55,665 nucleotides of DNA, taken from the NCBI GenBank assembly GCA_965662545.1, contig CBFIHZ010000028.1:1-55665 (forward strand). Reading direction: 5' to 3'. The stretch's first letter is position 1. Each line of letters starts with the position of its first letter. A program made the position numbers and the translations under genes. The notes beneath the pieces were generated by a model that saw only the letters and a list, made by a program, of their open reading frames with translations, did no database searches and was not told the DNA's origin. Positions 15,569 through 24,727 of this stretch are shown one piece after another. The stretch comes from CPC320 sp002684375 (GTDB taxonomy: Bacteria; Pseudomonadota; Alphaproteobacteria; Rhodobacterales; Rhodobacteraceae).

Positions 15569-16791
15569 TGGGCGACCCCTGCGCGGCGCGCGCTGGCCAA
15601 TAGAACGCGCAAAGCATCGGGGTTGCCAGCAAAAACTTGTTGTGCCTCAAGCCAAATTTGTGCCGCTTGGTCGGGACGGTTCAAGACACCATGGGCGTCA
15701 ATGAGCCGCGCCCAATCCGTTGCGGGGCCACCCTCGCTGGCCAAACGTTGGCTGAGTTGGGCCACCATTCCGGCGATCATTGCCTTGCGGTCCTCGGGGG
15801 TCATGGCGTCTGCGGCCTCGATGTCTGCAGCACTGGGTCCGGCACTGGGTCCGGCGCTGGCGGCGACATCGGACGGGGTGTACTCCACTCCGGCATGAAA
15901 GGCGGCGGCTTCGATTTGGGCGTTGATCAAAGGCGTCAAGCTTGGATCGTCTACACCTTGTTGCAGCAGATCCTGCCAGATGCGAAAGGCAAAATCAGGC
16001 CGTCCGGTCTGGGCGTACATCAAACCCATATAATAGCGGGCTTTTTGATGCGCGGGGTCGCGTTCCAATGTGGCGGTCAGAGCCGTTTCCGCAGAGGGAG
16101 AGACATAGCCGCCGGCTGCATACACCAACATCTCGGCATAGCGCGCGTAATCCGCAATCTGCGCGTTGCCCTGTTTTAATAAAATCACCTGTGCTTGTGC
16201 GGTGTGGGCGGCGATAAAATTACCCAGCGCTGCCTCGTTGCGGGCTAAAAGCGTTTGTCCGCGCAGATCGTCTGGGTGCTGGGCCACGGCGCGGCGCAAT
16301 TTCTCCATCAGCGCCAAGAAGTCGTCTGAGGGTGTCACCGTCGGATCGGCGAGTGTCAGGCGTTCTGCGTTGCTCTGTGACGGTCGGTTCTGGCGCAGCT
16401 CCTCTGCGGCCTGAATACGGTCGCTCAGGGCCAGATCCGCATATCCGGGTCTCCCTTGTTGCAGATAGACAAGCACAGCGGCGGCGATCCCGATCGCAGC
16501 TAATACCAGCACCGCCCCTATTGGTCCGGTTTGGCTGTCGTTGGTTTGTTCTTTCGCTGCGCTGTCAGCAGACAGAATGCGGCGCGACACCTCTGTGCGC
16601 AGCAGGCCTGCTTCTTCGGCGCTAATAATCGCTCTCTCCAGATCACGCTCGACCTCATCAAGGTGGTCGCGGTACACGTCCAGATTATAGCGACCCCAGG
16701 GTCGCAGTCGTGCCGCGCCGCGCAAGACCACGCGGGCGAGCAGCGCAAGGACCACCAGAATAAGCACCGTGATGAGAAACCAGAATTCCAT
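15565..16791 (-). CDS. ccmI: c-type cytochrome biogenesis protein CcmI
   Basis: A 408-residue inner-membrane protein. Helix 1 is at residues 3-23 (FWFLITVLILVVLALLARVV), then a cytoplasmic loop rich in charged residues (NLDVYRDHLDEVERDLERA, the CcmI leucine-zipper-like loop), helix 2 near 90-110, and a periplasmic part with tetratricopeptide-like repeats from about 150. It chaperones apocytochrome c to the haem ligation complex. An Ala/Pro-rich spacer with short repeats (AGPSAGPS) is seen near 318. It is the first gene of the ccmI-ruvX-DUF1289 unit. Confidence 0.9.
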   Translation of the reverse strand: MEFWFLITVLILVVLALLARVVLRGAARLRPWGRYNLDVYRDHLDEVERDLERAIISAEEAGLLRTEVSRRILSADSAAKEQTNDSQTGPIGAVLVLAAIGIAAAVLVYLQQGRPGYADLALSDRIQAAEELRQNRPSQSNAERLTLADPTVTPSDDFLALMEKLRRAVAQHPDDLRGQTLLARNEAALGNFIAAHTAQAQVILLKQGNAQIADYARYAEMLVYAAGGYVSPSAETALTATLERDPAHQKARYYMGLMYAQTGRPDFAFRIWQDLLQQGVDDPSLTPLINAQIEAAAFHAGVEYTPSDVAASAGPSAGPSAADIEAADAMTPEDRKAMIAGMVAQLSQRLASEGGPATDWARLIDAHGVLNRPDQAAQIWLEAQQVFAGNPDALRVLLASARRAGVAQ

Positions 16792-16871
16792 AGATCCCTT
16801 TCAATTTGATTGGGTCGCCATAGTCAACTCTTGCGCGCGAACATAGTGGAAAGTTTAAATTGATGCACCAT

Positions 16872-16895
16872 GTCGCAATTGCTGTCCATTGCGAC
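16872..16895. promoter_or_regulatory. perfect inverted repeat upstream of soxB (possible operator)
   Basis: GTCGCAAT (16872-16879) and ATTGCGAC (16888-16895) are separated by eight bases. The right arm overlaps a promoter-like pair TTGCGA (16889-16894), 17-base gap, TACAGG (16912-16917) reading toward soxB. An operator that blocks the -35 region is a reasonable reading; no regulator gene is adjacent. Confidence 0.45.
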
Positions 16896-16984
16896 GTTGT
16901 TAATTGCGGGGTACAGGCGTAAAAAGTCCATTGAGACTTTGCAGTATGTTGTGTTCGAAATTCACCTATTCGGAAATGTAGCCT

Positions 16985-18232
16985 ATGAAACGTTATTCAG
17001 TTTTTGCTGTCGCCCGCGAGGCCGTGCGCTATCACCGGGGGTGGGGGCGCGCATGGCGGGCGCCATCACCCAAGGCGCGCTATGATGTCATTATCATCGG
17101 GGCTGGCGGCCACGGTTTGGCCACCGCCTATTATCTGGGCAAGAACTTTGGCATCACCAATGTGGCGGTGCTTGAAAAAGGTTGGCTGGGTGGCGGTAAT
17201 ACCGGACGGAATACCACGATCATTCGGTCGAACTATCTGCAGGACCCCTCGGCCGCGATTTACGAGAAAGCCCGCAGCCTGTATGAAACAATGTCACAAG
17301 ATCTCAATTATAATGTGATGTTCAGCCCGCGTGGCGTGATGATGTTGGCCCAAACGCAGCACGAGATACGCGGTTATGAACGCACGGCTCATGCCAATGC
17401 GCTACAGGGGGTTGCCACCGAATTTATCAACCCGCAACGCGTCAAAGATCTGTGCCCAATCATAAATATCGACGGGCCGCGCTATCCTGTGCTGGGGGCG
17501 CTATGGCAACCGCGTGGTGGCACTGCCCGCCACGATGCCGTGGCTTGGGGCTATGCGCGGGCCTGCTCGGATATGGGGATGGATATCATCCAGCAATGCG
17601 AAGTGACCGGAGTGCGTCAATCTGGCGGCAAGGTGACCGGTGTGGAGACAACGAAGGGCGCGATTGATTGCGACAAGTTGGGCATTGTTGTGGCGGGACA
17701 TTCCGGTGTTGTGGCCGATATGGCCGGGTTCCGTTTGCCGGTGGAATCGGTGGCGCTTCAGGCGCTGGTGTCCGAGCCGGTGAAACCATGCATGGATGTG
17801 GTGGTGATGGCCAACACCGTGCATGGATATATGAGCCAGTCTGACAAGGGCGAAATGGTAATTGGCGGCGGTGCTGATGGCTATAACAATTACACCCAGC
17901 GCGGATCTTTCCACCACATTGAGGAAACCGTGCGGGCTTTGGTCGAGACCTTTCCGATGATTTCACGCCTCAAAATGTTGCGCCAATGGGGGGGTATCGT
18001 TGATATGACCGGTGATCGCTCGCCGATCATCTCAAAAACTCCGCTGGTCAATACTTTTATCAATTGCGGCTGGGGTACCGGCGGCTTTAAGGCAATCCCC
18101 GGCTCTGGCTGGGCCACTGCAGAAATGATTGCCAAGGGCGAACCGGGTCCGTTGGCCGCCGATTTCCGTATGACGCGGTTTCGCGAGGGTCAGTTCATCG
18201 ATGAAAGCGTCGCAGCAGGGGTGGCCCATTGA
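16985..18232 (+). CDS. soxB: sarcosine oxidase subunit beta
   Basis: A 415-residue flavoprotein subunit. The N-terminus (MKRYSVFAVAREAVRYH) is typical of heterotetrameric sarcosine oxidase beta, followed by the dinucleotide-binding motif DVIIIGAGGHGLATAYYL (about 34-51) and GGGNTGRNTTIIRSNYL, the region carrying the covalent FMN-linking His in better-studied members; here I see no His in that stretch, and a His lies elsewhere (GWGTGGFKAIPGSGW near the C-terminus is conserved FAD-binding). It holds the sarcosine dehydrogenation site. It is the first gene of the soxB-orf-D-A-G operon. Confidence 0.93.
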   Translation: MKRYSVFAVAREAVRYHRGWGRAWRAPSPKARYDVIIIGAGGHGLATAYYLGKNFGITNVAVLEKGWLGGGNTGRNTTIIRSNYLQDPSAAIYEKARSLYETMSQDLNYNVMFSPRGVMMLAQTQHEIRGYERTAHANALQGVATEFINPQRVKDLCPIINIDGPRYPVLGALWQPRGGTARHDAVAWGYARACSDMGMDIIQQCEVTGVRQSGGKVTGVETTKGAIDCDKLGIVVAGHSGVVADMAGFRLPVESVALQALVSEPVKPCMDVVVMANTVHGYMSQSDKGEMVIGGGADGYNNYTQRGSFHHIEETVRALVETFPMISRLKMLRQWGGIVDMTGDRSPIISKTPLVNTFINCGWGTGGFKAIPGSGWATAEMIAKGEPGPLAADFRMTRFREGQFIDESVAAGVAH

Positions 18233-18233
18233 G

Positions 18234-18359
18234 ATGACCTATAATCCCGCTTTTTCTGACGGCCCTTTGCTTTTGGTCTCCGCCAATAAAAATCTGCCCG
18301 CCGCGGCAATGCTGCGACGCAAGACCTATAAATCCGTGCAGGAGCCTGAGATATGCTGA
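18234..18359 (+). CDS. 41-residue small ORF between soxB and soxD (hypothetical)
   Basis: ATG 18234 follows the soxB stop (TGA 18230-18232) by one base, and the TGA at 18357-18359 lies inside the start of soxD, giving a 7-base overlap. The peptide starts MTYNPAFSDGPLLLVSANKN and ends in a basic stretch (AMLRRKTYKSVQ) before the soxD ribosome-binding site. No signal peptide or membrane helix is evident. The fit between two genes with coupled ends suggests real translation, but it has no known domain and could be a leftover spacer. Confidence 0.5.
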   Translation: MTYNPAFSDGPLLLVSANKNLPAAAMLRRKTYKSVQEPEIC

Positions 18360-18682
18360 TCCTTGAATGCCCCTATTGCGGCGTACACGCTGACGAGACA
18401 GAACTGTCACCCGGTGGCGAGGCGCATTTGACCCGCCATGGCCCCGAATCTTCAGACGACGATTTTGAGAGCTACCTGTTCCAGCGCGAAAACCCCAAGG
18501 GCGTGCATTTCGAGCGCTGGCGTCACGTCTACGGCTGTGGCAAGTGGTTTCACGCGGCTCGCTGCACGGTTACACTTGAGGTGTTTGGTACCTATCCCGC
18601 ACAAAGCCTGAGCCCGCCGAAAGCCGTAACCGACGTAATATCGGCCAAACGTCCGGGTTGGCGATGGAGAGATTTTTCATGA
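18353..18682 (+). CDS. soxD: sarcosine oxidase subunit delta
   Basis: A 109-residue zinc-binding subunit: MLILECPYCGVHADETE carries a CxxC pair (C6, C9), and a His (H63 area, WRHVYGCGKWFHAARC) with further Cys/His complete the site. AGGAG precedes the ATG by eight bases. The subunit is needed for assembly of the tetramer. Its stop overlaps the soxA start (ATGA). Confidence 0.93.
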   Translation: MLILECPYCGVHADETELSPGGEAHLTRHGPESSDDDFESYLFQRENPKGVHFERWRHVYGCGKWFHAARCTVTLEVFGTYPAQSLSPPKAVTDVISAKRPGWRWRDFS

Positions 18683-21600
18683 GCACACGTCTTGCCAGTG
18701 GCGGCCGCCTGATCGACCGCACCAAGCGCCTGAAGTTTACTTTTAACGGCACCCAAATGGAGGGCTATGAGGGCGATACGTTGGCCTCTGCGCTTTTGGC
18801 CAATGATCAGATGCTGGTCGGACGATCATTTAAATACCACCGGCCACGCGGCATTGTCGCCTCGGGGGCGGAAGAGCCGAACGGTTTGGTGCATCTGGGT
18901 GAGGCGGGTCGGTTCGAGCCCAATCAGCGGGTGACAACAACTGAGGTGTTCGACGGTTTGACCGCCAGCAGTCAAAATCACTGGCCCAGTCTCGAGTTTG
19001 ATATCGGCGCGATCAACACACATTTGTCTCGGTTCCTGCCCGCGGGTTTTTACTACAAAATGTTCATGTATCCGCAGGCCTTCTGGAAACATGTCTATGA
19101 ACCGTTTATTCGCAAATCGGCGGGTCTTGGGCGTCCTCCTGTTGAGACCGATACAGATCGGTACGAGCATTTTTACGCCTTTGTCGACGTCTTGGTTATC
19201 GGTGGCGGACTGGCGGGGCTTTTGTCAGCGAAAGAGGCTGGTGCCAGCGGTGCCAGGGTTCTGGTTATTGAACAGACGGCCCAGTGGGGCGGGCGCAGCC
19301 TGAATAGTTACCAAACCGTTAACGACACGCCTGTGGATAACTTTGTGGATCAATTGCTCTCTGAGTTGCAAGCGATGCCAAATGTGACTTTACGCCGTCG
19401 CACCATGGGTGCGGGCATCTACGATCACGGGTATGTGCTGGGCTATGAAAGACTGACAGATCACTGCCCAGACGCGCCCGGCCCGCGACACCGGTTGTGG
19501 CGGGTGCGCGCGAAACAGATTGTGACCGCCACTGGCGCGATTGAGCGCCCTTTGTCGTTTGCGGGCAATGATATCCCTGGCGTGATGTTGGCGTCTGCCG
19601 TGCGGGATTATGTGGACAATTGGGGTGTTTCGATTGGGGATAGAACCGTCGTTGTCACTAATAATGATGATGCCTACCTTACTGCAATTACAATGAAAAA
19701 TGCCGGTCTTGATGTGCCGGCCATCATTGATACCCGTGCGGGTGGCGGTGGGGCATTGGCCGATCAGGCCAGGGCGCTGGGCCTGCGCATAGAGACCGGC
19801 AAGGCCATCGCTAATGTAGAGGGTGGCAAACGGGTGACCGGGGTGTCGATCTGCGCACAGGCCGGTGAGGGCGCAGTACTTCAACATATTAATTGTGATG
19901 TAGTGGCGATGTCAGGTGGTTGGTCTCCGGTTGTCCATCTGTGGTCGCATTGCGGTGGAAAGTTGCTTTGGGATGATGCGCAGGCTCTGTTCAGACCGGA
20001 TGGGGACAAAGCGCCCACTGGAGCCGATGGACGCCCCTTTGTCAGCGCTGCTGGGTCAGCCAATGGTGGTATGTCGCTCGATGCGTGTATGGTGGATGCG
20101 CTGCGTTCCGGAAGGGTTGCCGCGGAACGCTCTGGGTTTAAACCCAAGGCTGGCAAATCTCCAGTCGCTTCCGAGTTGCCAACTGCTGCGATTGAACCGG
20201 TTTGGATCATGCCACAAGGCGCAGGCATTAAGCTGCGGAGCAAGGCTTGGCTGGATTATCAAAATGACGTGAAAGTATCTGACGTGCAGCTGGCGGCCCA
20301 AGAGGGCTTTGAAAGCGTTGAGCATGCCAAGCGGTACACCACTTTGGGCATGGCCACCGATCAGGGTAAGTTGAGTAATATTAACGGGCTTGCGGTTTTG
20401 TCCGACAGCTTGAACGCCGGGATCCCGCAGACGGGCACCACGACCTTCCGTCCGCCCTATACACCGATTTCCATGGGGGCGATTGCTGGGCAGGCGCGTG
20501 GTAAGATTTTTCAACCGGTGCGGGCAACCCCGATGCAAGCGTGGCATGTAGAACATAACGCTTACATGGAGCCGGTGGGCGCCTGGCGGCGACCCTATTG
20601 CTTTGTCCGTGGCGATGAGAGCCACGCCGAGGCCGTGGCGCGCGAGATCAACCAGACAAGAAGCTCACTTGGACTTTTGGATGCCTCGACGCTGGGCAAG
20701 CTGTTGGTGAAAGGCCCGGATGCGGAAAAGTTCCTTGATATGCTGTACACCAATATGATGTCGACGCTAAAGCCGGGCAAGTGTCGCTATGGCCTGATGT
20801 GCAGCGAAAACGGCTTTTTAGCAGATGACGGAGTTGTGGCGCGGATCGATGATGAGACATTTTTATGTCACACCACCACTGGTGGGGCTGATCATGTCCA
20901 TGCGGTTATGGAAGAGTGGTTGCAAACAGAATGGTGGGACTGGCAGGTCTATACCGCAAATCTGACCGAACAATACGCCCAGATTGCCGTTGTCGGGCCA
21001 AATGCCCGCAAGCTGCTGGAAAAGCTTGGCGGTATGGATGTCAGCGCCGAGGCACTGGGCTTTATGGAATGGGTGGACGGTCAAATAGCTGGCTTTGACT
21101 GCCGGGTATTCCGCATCTCGTTCTCAGGGGAATTGAGCTATGAAATTGCCGTGCCAAGCGGGCAGGGGCGCGGGTTTTGGGATGCCCTTTTGGCTGCAGG
21201 GGCGGAGTTTGACATTATGCCCTATGGCACCGAAGCATTGCATGTGATGCGTGCCGAGAAGGGCTTTATCATGATTGGTGATGAAACCGACGGGACAGTA
21301 ATCCCGCAAGACCTTGGTCTGAACTGGGCGATTTCCAAGAAAAAAACCGACTATCTTGGCAAGCGGGCGCAGCAGCGCCCTCATATGACAGACCCGAAGC
21401 GTTGGAAACTGGTGGGATTGGAGACCACGGATGGGTCTGTGCTGCCTGATGGTGCCTATGCGGTGGCTGAGGGCATCAACGCCAATGGCCAACGCAATGT
21501 ACAGGGGCGGGTAACGTCGAGCTATCATTCCCCGACGTTGGGCTGCGGGATTGCCATGGGCCTTGTATTGCACGGTCCGGACCGCATGGGTGAAGTGATC

Positions 21601-21690
21601 GGTTTTGCCCAGTTGGACGGTGGCGTGACCGAGGCAAAAATAGTTGATCCGGTGTTTTTTGATAAGGACGGGGAGAAGCAGGATGTCTGA
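18679..21690 (+). CDS. soxA: sarcosine oxidase subunit alpha
   Basis: A 1003-residue subunit. From the N-terminus: a 2Fe-2S-like fold without a cluster (about 1-100, FKYHRPRGIVASGAEEPNGL), an NAD-binding Rossmann domain (VLVIGGGLAGLLSAKEAGASG around 174-195), a middle FAD/NAD-type region, and a C-terminal folate-binding aminomethyltransferase (GcvT-like) domain from about 620 (SLGLLDASTLGKLLVKGPDA). It passes the one-carbon unit from sarcosine to tetrahydrofolate. I chose ATG 18679 (GGAGAG seven bases upstream, four-base overlap with soxD) over an in-frame ATG at 18658. Length matches the family. Confidence 0.95.
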   Translation: MSTRLASGGRLIDRTKRLKFTFNGTQMEGYEGDTLASALLANDQMLVGRSFKYHRPRGIVASGAEEPNGLVHLGEAGRFEPNQRVTTTEVFDGLTASSQNHWPSLEFDIGAINTHLSRFLPAGFYYKMFMYPQAFWKHVYEPFIRKSAGLGRPPVETDTDRYEHFYAFVDVLVIGGGLAGLLSAKEAGASGARVLVIEQTAQWGGRSLNSYQTVNDTPVDNFVDQLLSELQAMPNVTLRRRTMGAGIYDHGYVLGYERLTDHCPDAPGPRHRLWRVRAKQIVTATGAIERPLSFAGNDIPGVMLASAVRDYVDNWGVSIGDRTVVVTNNDDAYLTAITMKNAGLDVPAIIDTRAGGGGALADQARALGLRIETGKAIANVEGGKRVTGVSICAQAGEGAVLQHINCDVVAMSGGWSPVVHLWSHCGGKLLWDDAQALFRPDGDKAPTGADGRPFVSAAGSANGGMSLDACMVDALRSGRVAAERSGFKPKAGKSPVASELPTAAIEPVWIMPQGAGIKLRSKAWLDYQNDVKVSDVQLAAQEGFESVEHAKRYTTLGMATDQGKLSNINGLAVLSDSLNAGIPQTGTTTFRPPYTPISMGAIAGQARGKIFQPVRATPMQAWHVEHNAYMEPVGAWRRPYCFVRGDESHAEAVAREINQTRSSLGLLDASTLGKLLVKGPDAEKFLDMLYTNMMSTLKPGKCRYGLMCSENGFLADDGVVARIDDETFLCHTTTGGADHVHAVMEEWLQTEWWDWQVYTANLTEQYAQIAVVGPNARKLLEKLGGMDVSAEALGFMEWVDGQIAGFDCRVFRISFSGELSYEIAVPSGQGRGFWDALLAAGAEFDIMPYGTEALHVMRAEKGFIMIGDETDGTVIPQDLGLNWAISKKKTDYLGKRAQQRPHMTDPKRWKLVGLETTDGSVLPDGAYAVAEGINANGQRNVQGRVTSSYHSPTLGCGIAMGLVLHGPDRMGEVIGFAQLDGGVTEAKIVDPVFFDKDGEKQDV

Positions 21691-22249
21691 CGCGGTCAGC
21701 GCCCTTGGTGGCGTCGAATATGACGGAGTTGTCTCGGTATCTGAGAACGCCTTACAGGGAATGATCACGCTGCGCTGTGATCTGACGGCTCCGATCCTAA
21801 AAGAGACGTTGCGGGCGACGTTAGGCCTTGATGTGCCGGGCATGCGTGCGGTTCTGGCCAAGGATAATTATGCGGTTGCTTGGATGTCACCCGATGAATT
21901 GTTTTTATTTGTCCCCTACGAGAGCGCTGGAGAGATTACTGCCACGTTATCTGAGGGGTTGGGCCAGACACATAATCTGGTAGTGAATGTGTCCGATGCC
22001 AGAGCTGTTTTCGCGCTGAAAGGCGACGGGGTGCGCGACGTGCTCGCCAAAATAACCCCTGTCGATCTGCGCCCTGAGGTCTTGCCGGAAGGGGTGATGT
22101 GCCGGACCCGGCTTGGTCAAGTCGCCGGGGCGTTTTGGCTGACTGATGACACTACTTTGCGGGTGATTTGCTTTCGCTCGGTCGCCGCTTATGTATATGG
22201 TGTGTTGACCGATGCGGCCGACAAAACGGCACAAATTCGGTATTTCTGA
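21683..22249 (+). CDS. soxG: sarcosine oxidase subunit gamma
   Basis: A 188-residue subunit starting MSDAVSALGG, with GGGGAGAAG upstream and an 8-base overlap with the soxA end. It resembles a shortened GcvT fold (VLPEGVMCRTRLGQVAGAFW, then LRVICFRSVAAYVYGVL). It helps to stabilise the tetramer at the folate domain. It is the last gene of the operon; glyA and purU, often next in line, are not present here. Confidence 0.9.
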   Translation: MSDAVSALGGVEYDGVVSVSENALQGMITLRCDLTAPILKETLRATLGLDVPGMRAVLAKDNYAVAWMSPDELFLFVPYESAGEITATLSEGLGQTHNLVVNVSDARAVFALKGDGVRDVLAKITPVDLRPEVLPEGVMCRTRLGQVAGAFWLTDDTTLRVICFRSVAAYVYGVLTDAADKTAQIRYF

Positions 22250-22333
22250 TTAAACCTGTGATCAAGCCCTTGACCTCGGTGGGCTTACGGCCTCATTTGC
22301 CGGTAATGTTCACGCAATTCTTGGAGGCCCGAA

Positions 22334-22933
22334 ATGGCATTTAACCTACCTGATTTACCCTATGCGCATGACGCTTTGGCTGGACTCGGCATGTCTGCCG
22401 AAACCTTTGAATTTCACCATGATCTGCACCACAAGGCCTATGTCGACAATGGCAACAAGTTGATTGCCGGGACTGAGTGGGAAAATGCGGCGCTGGAGGA
22501 TATCATTACCGGCACCTATCAGGCCGGGGCGGTGGCGCAGAACGGTATTTTTAACAATGCCAGTCAACACTGGAATCACATGCAGTTCTGGGAAATGATG
22601 GGCCCGGACGGGGCGGCTATGCCTTCAGAGCTTGACGCGGCAATCACCGACAGCTTCGGCAGTGTTGATGCATTCAAAACCGCCTTTTGTGCGGCAGGAG
22701 CGGGCCAATTTGGTGCTGGCTGGTGCTGGTTGGTGAAAAATGCGGATGGCGGTTTGGAAGTGACCAAAACCGAAAATGGCGTCAACCCGCTGTGCTTTGG
22801 TCAAACCGCTTTGCTGGGCTGTGATGTTTGGGAACATTCCTATTATATTGATTTCCGGAACAAGCGCCCAGGATACTTAAGTAACTTTCTTGACAAGCTG
22901 GTAAACTGGGAAAACGTCGCAAGTCGCATGTAA
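22334..22933 (+). CDS. sodB: superoxide dismutase, Fe type
   Basis: A 199-residue Fe/Mn-family superoxide dismutase. Metal ligands are H28 (FEFHHDLHH), H82 (WNHMQFW), D164 and H168 (DVWEHSYYIDF). The second-sphere Gln lies at Q78 (NNASQHWNH), the position characteristic of Fe-enzymes rather than Mn-enzymes. There is no signal peptide, so it is cytosolic. GGAGG precedes the start. It follows the H2O2-generating sarcosine oxidase operon, a sensible neighbourhood, though co-transcription is not shown. Confidence 0.95.
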   Translation: MAFNLPDLPYAHDALAGLGMSAETFEFHHDLHHKAYVDNGNKLIAGTEWENAALEDIITGTYQAGAVAQNGIFNNASQHWNHMQFWEMMGPDGAAMPSELDAAITDSFGSVDAFKTAFCAAGAGQFGAGWCWLVKNADGGLEVTKTENGVNPLCFGQTALLGCDVWEHSYYIDFRNKRPGYLSNFLDKLVNWENVASRM

Positions 22934-22934
22934 G

Positions 22935-23831
22935 GTGCTGACAAGACGGTCTTTTATCCGCGGCCTGCTGGGATCAATCCTGGCAGGTCTTTTTGCTTCC
23001 CTCTGGGCATTTTTTATCGAGCCTGCTCTGCGACTGCGGGTCAAGAAATGGCGGATTCAATCGTCAAAATGGAAAATAGATGCACTCAGAATCGCAATTG
23101 TGTCTGATCTCCATATGGGCGAACCCTATGTTGGCCTGAAACGGTTACGTACATTGGTTCGACGGACCAATGCGCTTGGGGCCGATATCATTGTTATTTT
23201 AGGGGATCTGACCGCTGGCCACCGGTTTGTCACCAAACCGATTGAGGTAGAGCGGACGGCAAAAGAGCTAGCAGCCCTCAAGGCGCCGCTGGGTATTTTT
23301 GCGGTTTTGGGCAATCATGACTGGTGGGATGATCCGTCGGCTCAAAAACGCCGCAAGGGGCCGGTATTAGGTCAACGGGCGCTGGAGCAAAATAACATTC
23401 CAGTTTTAGAAAACCAGGCGATTAAGCTTGAGCATGCGAAAGGGGCTTTCTGGTTGGCAGGATTGGGTGATCAGCTGGCGTTTCGGTTGGGCAATGGCCG
23501 GTTTCAGGGTGTTGATGATCTGCCGGCCACGTTGGCGCAGGCTGTGGATGATGCGCCAGTTATCTTGCTGGCCCATGAACCCGATATTTTCCCTGAGGTG
23601 CCGCAGACGGTGGCCCTGACCCTGTCGGGTCATACCCATGGCGGGCAGGTGCGGCTGTTTGGCTGGTCACCGATCGTGCCATCGCGGTATGGCAATAGAT
23701 ATGCCTATGGGCATATTCACGAGGATCACCGTGATTTGGTGGTGTCTGGCGGCATAGGTTGTTCGATTGCGCCGGTGCGTTTTGGCGTGACGCCCGAGAT
23801 CACATTGGTCACACTCGAGGCCAGCGTATGA
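22935..23831 (+). CDS. Tat-exported metallophosphoesterase (YaeI/YkuE type)
   Basis: A 298-residue calcineurin-like phosphoesterase. The N-terminus (MLTRRSFIRGLLGSILAGLF) is a twin-arginine signal or anchor. Metal-binding motifs follow in order: SDLHMG, LGDLTAG, LGNHDWWDD, LLAHEPD and LSGHTHGGQ. It starts at GTG 22935, one base after the sodB stop, so the two are probably coupled. Relatives cleave membrane-lipid-linked phosphodiesters, but the substrate of this one is unknown. Confidence 0.9.
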   Translation: MLTRRSFIRGLLGSILAGLFASLWAFFIEPALRLRVKKWRIQSSKWKIDALRIAIVSDLHMGEPYVGLKRLRTLVRRTNALGADIIVILGDLTAGHRFVTKPIEVERTAKELAALKAPLGIFAVLGNHDWWDDPSAQKRRKGPVLGQRALEQNNIPVLENQAIKLEHAKGAFWLAGLGDQLAFRLGNGRFQGVDDLPATLAQAVDDAPVILLAHEPDIFPEVPQTVALTLSGHTHGGQVRLFGWSPIVPSRYGNRYAYGHIHEDHRDLVVSGGIGCSIAPVRFGVTPEITLVTLEASV

Positions 23832-24727
23832 GCGACAGTCAAAAAGGTATTCTGGCGATCCTTATCTCTGGTATTATCTGGGGGTTTTCTCCGCTGTATT
23901 ATAAAGTGCTGGGTCATGTCCCGCCGGTCGAGTTATTAGCGCACCGCGTTGTCTGGTCGGTGGTGTTTTTTGTGGCAGTGCTCAGCTTTCAGCGTCGTCT
24001 GGGGGCTTTGTGGTCTGCTATTTCCACTTGGCGGAGCGCGGCGACCTTGTTTGCAGCGTCTTTTTTTATTGGCATCAATTGGTTTATTTTCATACGCTCT
24101 ATCCAGATTGAAAAAGCAACAGAAGCCAGCCTGGGTTATTTTATCTTTCCGCTTGTGGTGGTCTGTATCGGCTGGGTTGGATTTGGCGAGCGCTTGTCGC
24201 GCTTGCAGAACACCGCAATCGCTTTGGCCACAGTTGGGGTGGTTATCATTACGGTGTCCCAAGGGGTGCTACCTTGGATTGCACTGATAATTTCCATCAG
24301 CTTTGGCCTGTACGGGTATGTAAAAAAGAAAATTTCGACCGGACCTGTCGTGTCGGTGACGGCCGAAGTTTTGCTGTTGGTCCCATTTGCTCTTGCAGTG
24401 CTTTTTGCTACGCATCGTCCTGTCGGAAGCGGTGGTTATACAGGCGGTGTTTTTGGACAATCGTTGTATGATAGTGTTTTGTTGATGTTGTCCGGCCCGC
24501 TGACTGCGACCCCGCTGATCTTTTTTTCTTATGCGGCCAAGCGGATACCAATGACCACATTGGGGTTGCTGAATTATCTCAACCCGACTTTACAGTTTTT
24601 TTGTGCGGTTGCGATTTTTGGCGAACCGATTGGTATTTTGCAATTTGCAAGCTTTGGATTGATATGGCTGGCGCTCGCGTTGTATTCTGGTGACGGTTTT
24701 CGCCGTGAGAGGGTTGGCAGGGAATGA
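23828..24727 (+). CDS. rarD: RarD/EamA-family transporter
   Basis: A 299-residue inner-membrane protein with about ten hydrophobic helices in two EamA repeats. The start MSDSQKGILAILISGIIWG and HRVVWSVVFF are typical of RarD (related to chloramphenicol sensitivity). I chose ATG 23828, which overlaps the preceding gene by four bases (ATGA); a longer frame to 23759 would lie inside that gene. Its last bases overlap the VOC gene by four bases. The substrate is unknown. Confidence 0.9.
   Translation: MSDSQKGILAILISGIIWGFSPLYYKVLGHVPPVELLAHRVVWSVVFFVAVLSFQRRLGALWSAISTWRSAATLFAASFFIGINWFIFIRSIQIEKATEASLGYFIFPLVVVCIGWVGFGERLSRLQNTAIALATVGVVIITVSQGVLPWIALIISISFGLYGYVKKKISTGPVVSVTAEVLLLVPFALAVLFATHRPVGSGGYTGGVFGQSLYDSVLLMLSGPLTATPLIFFSYAAKRIPMTTLGLLNYLNPTLQFFCAVAIFGEPIGILQFASFGLIWLALALYSGDGFRRERVGRE

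Noticed and set aside
16870..17085. 71-residue frame before and into soxB
   Set aside because: It overlaps the promoter and operator region and the soxB start in another frame.
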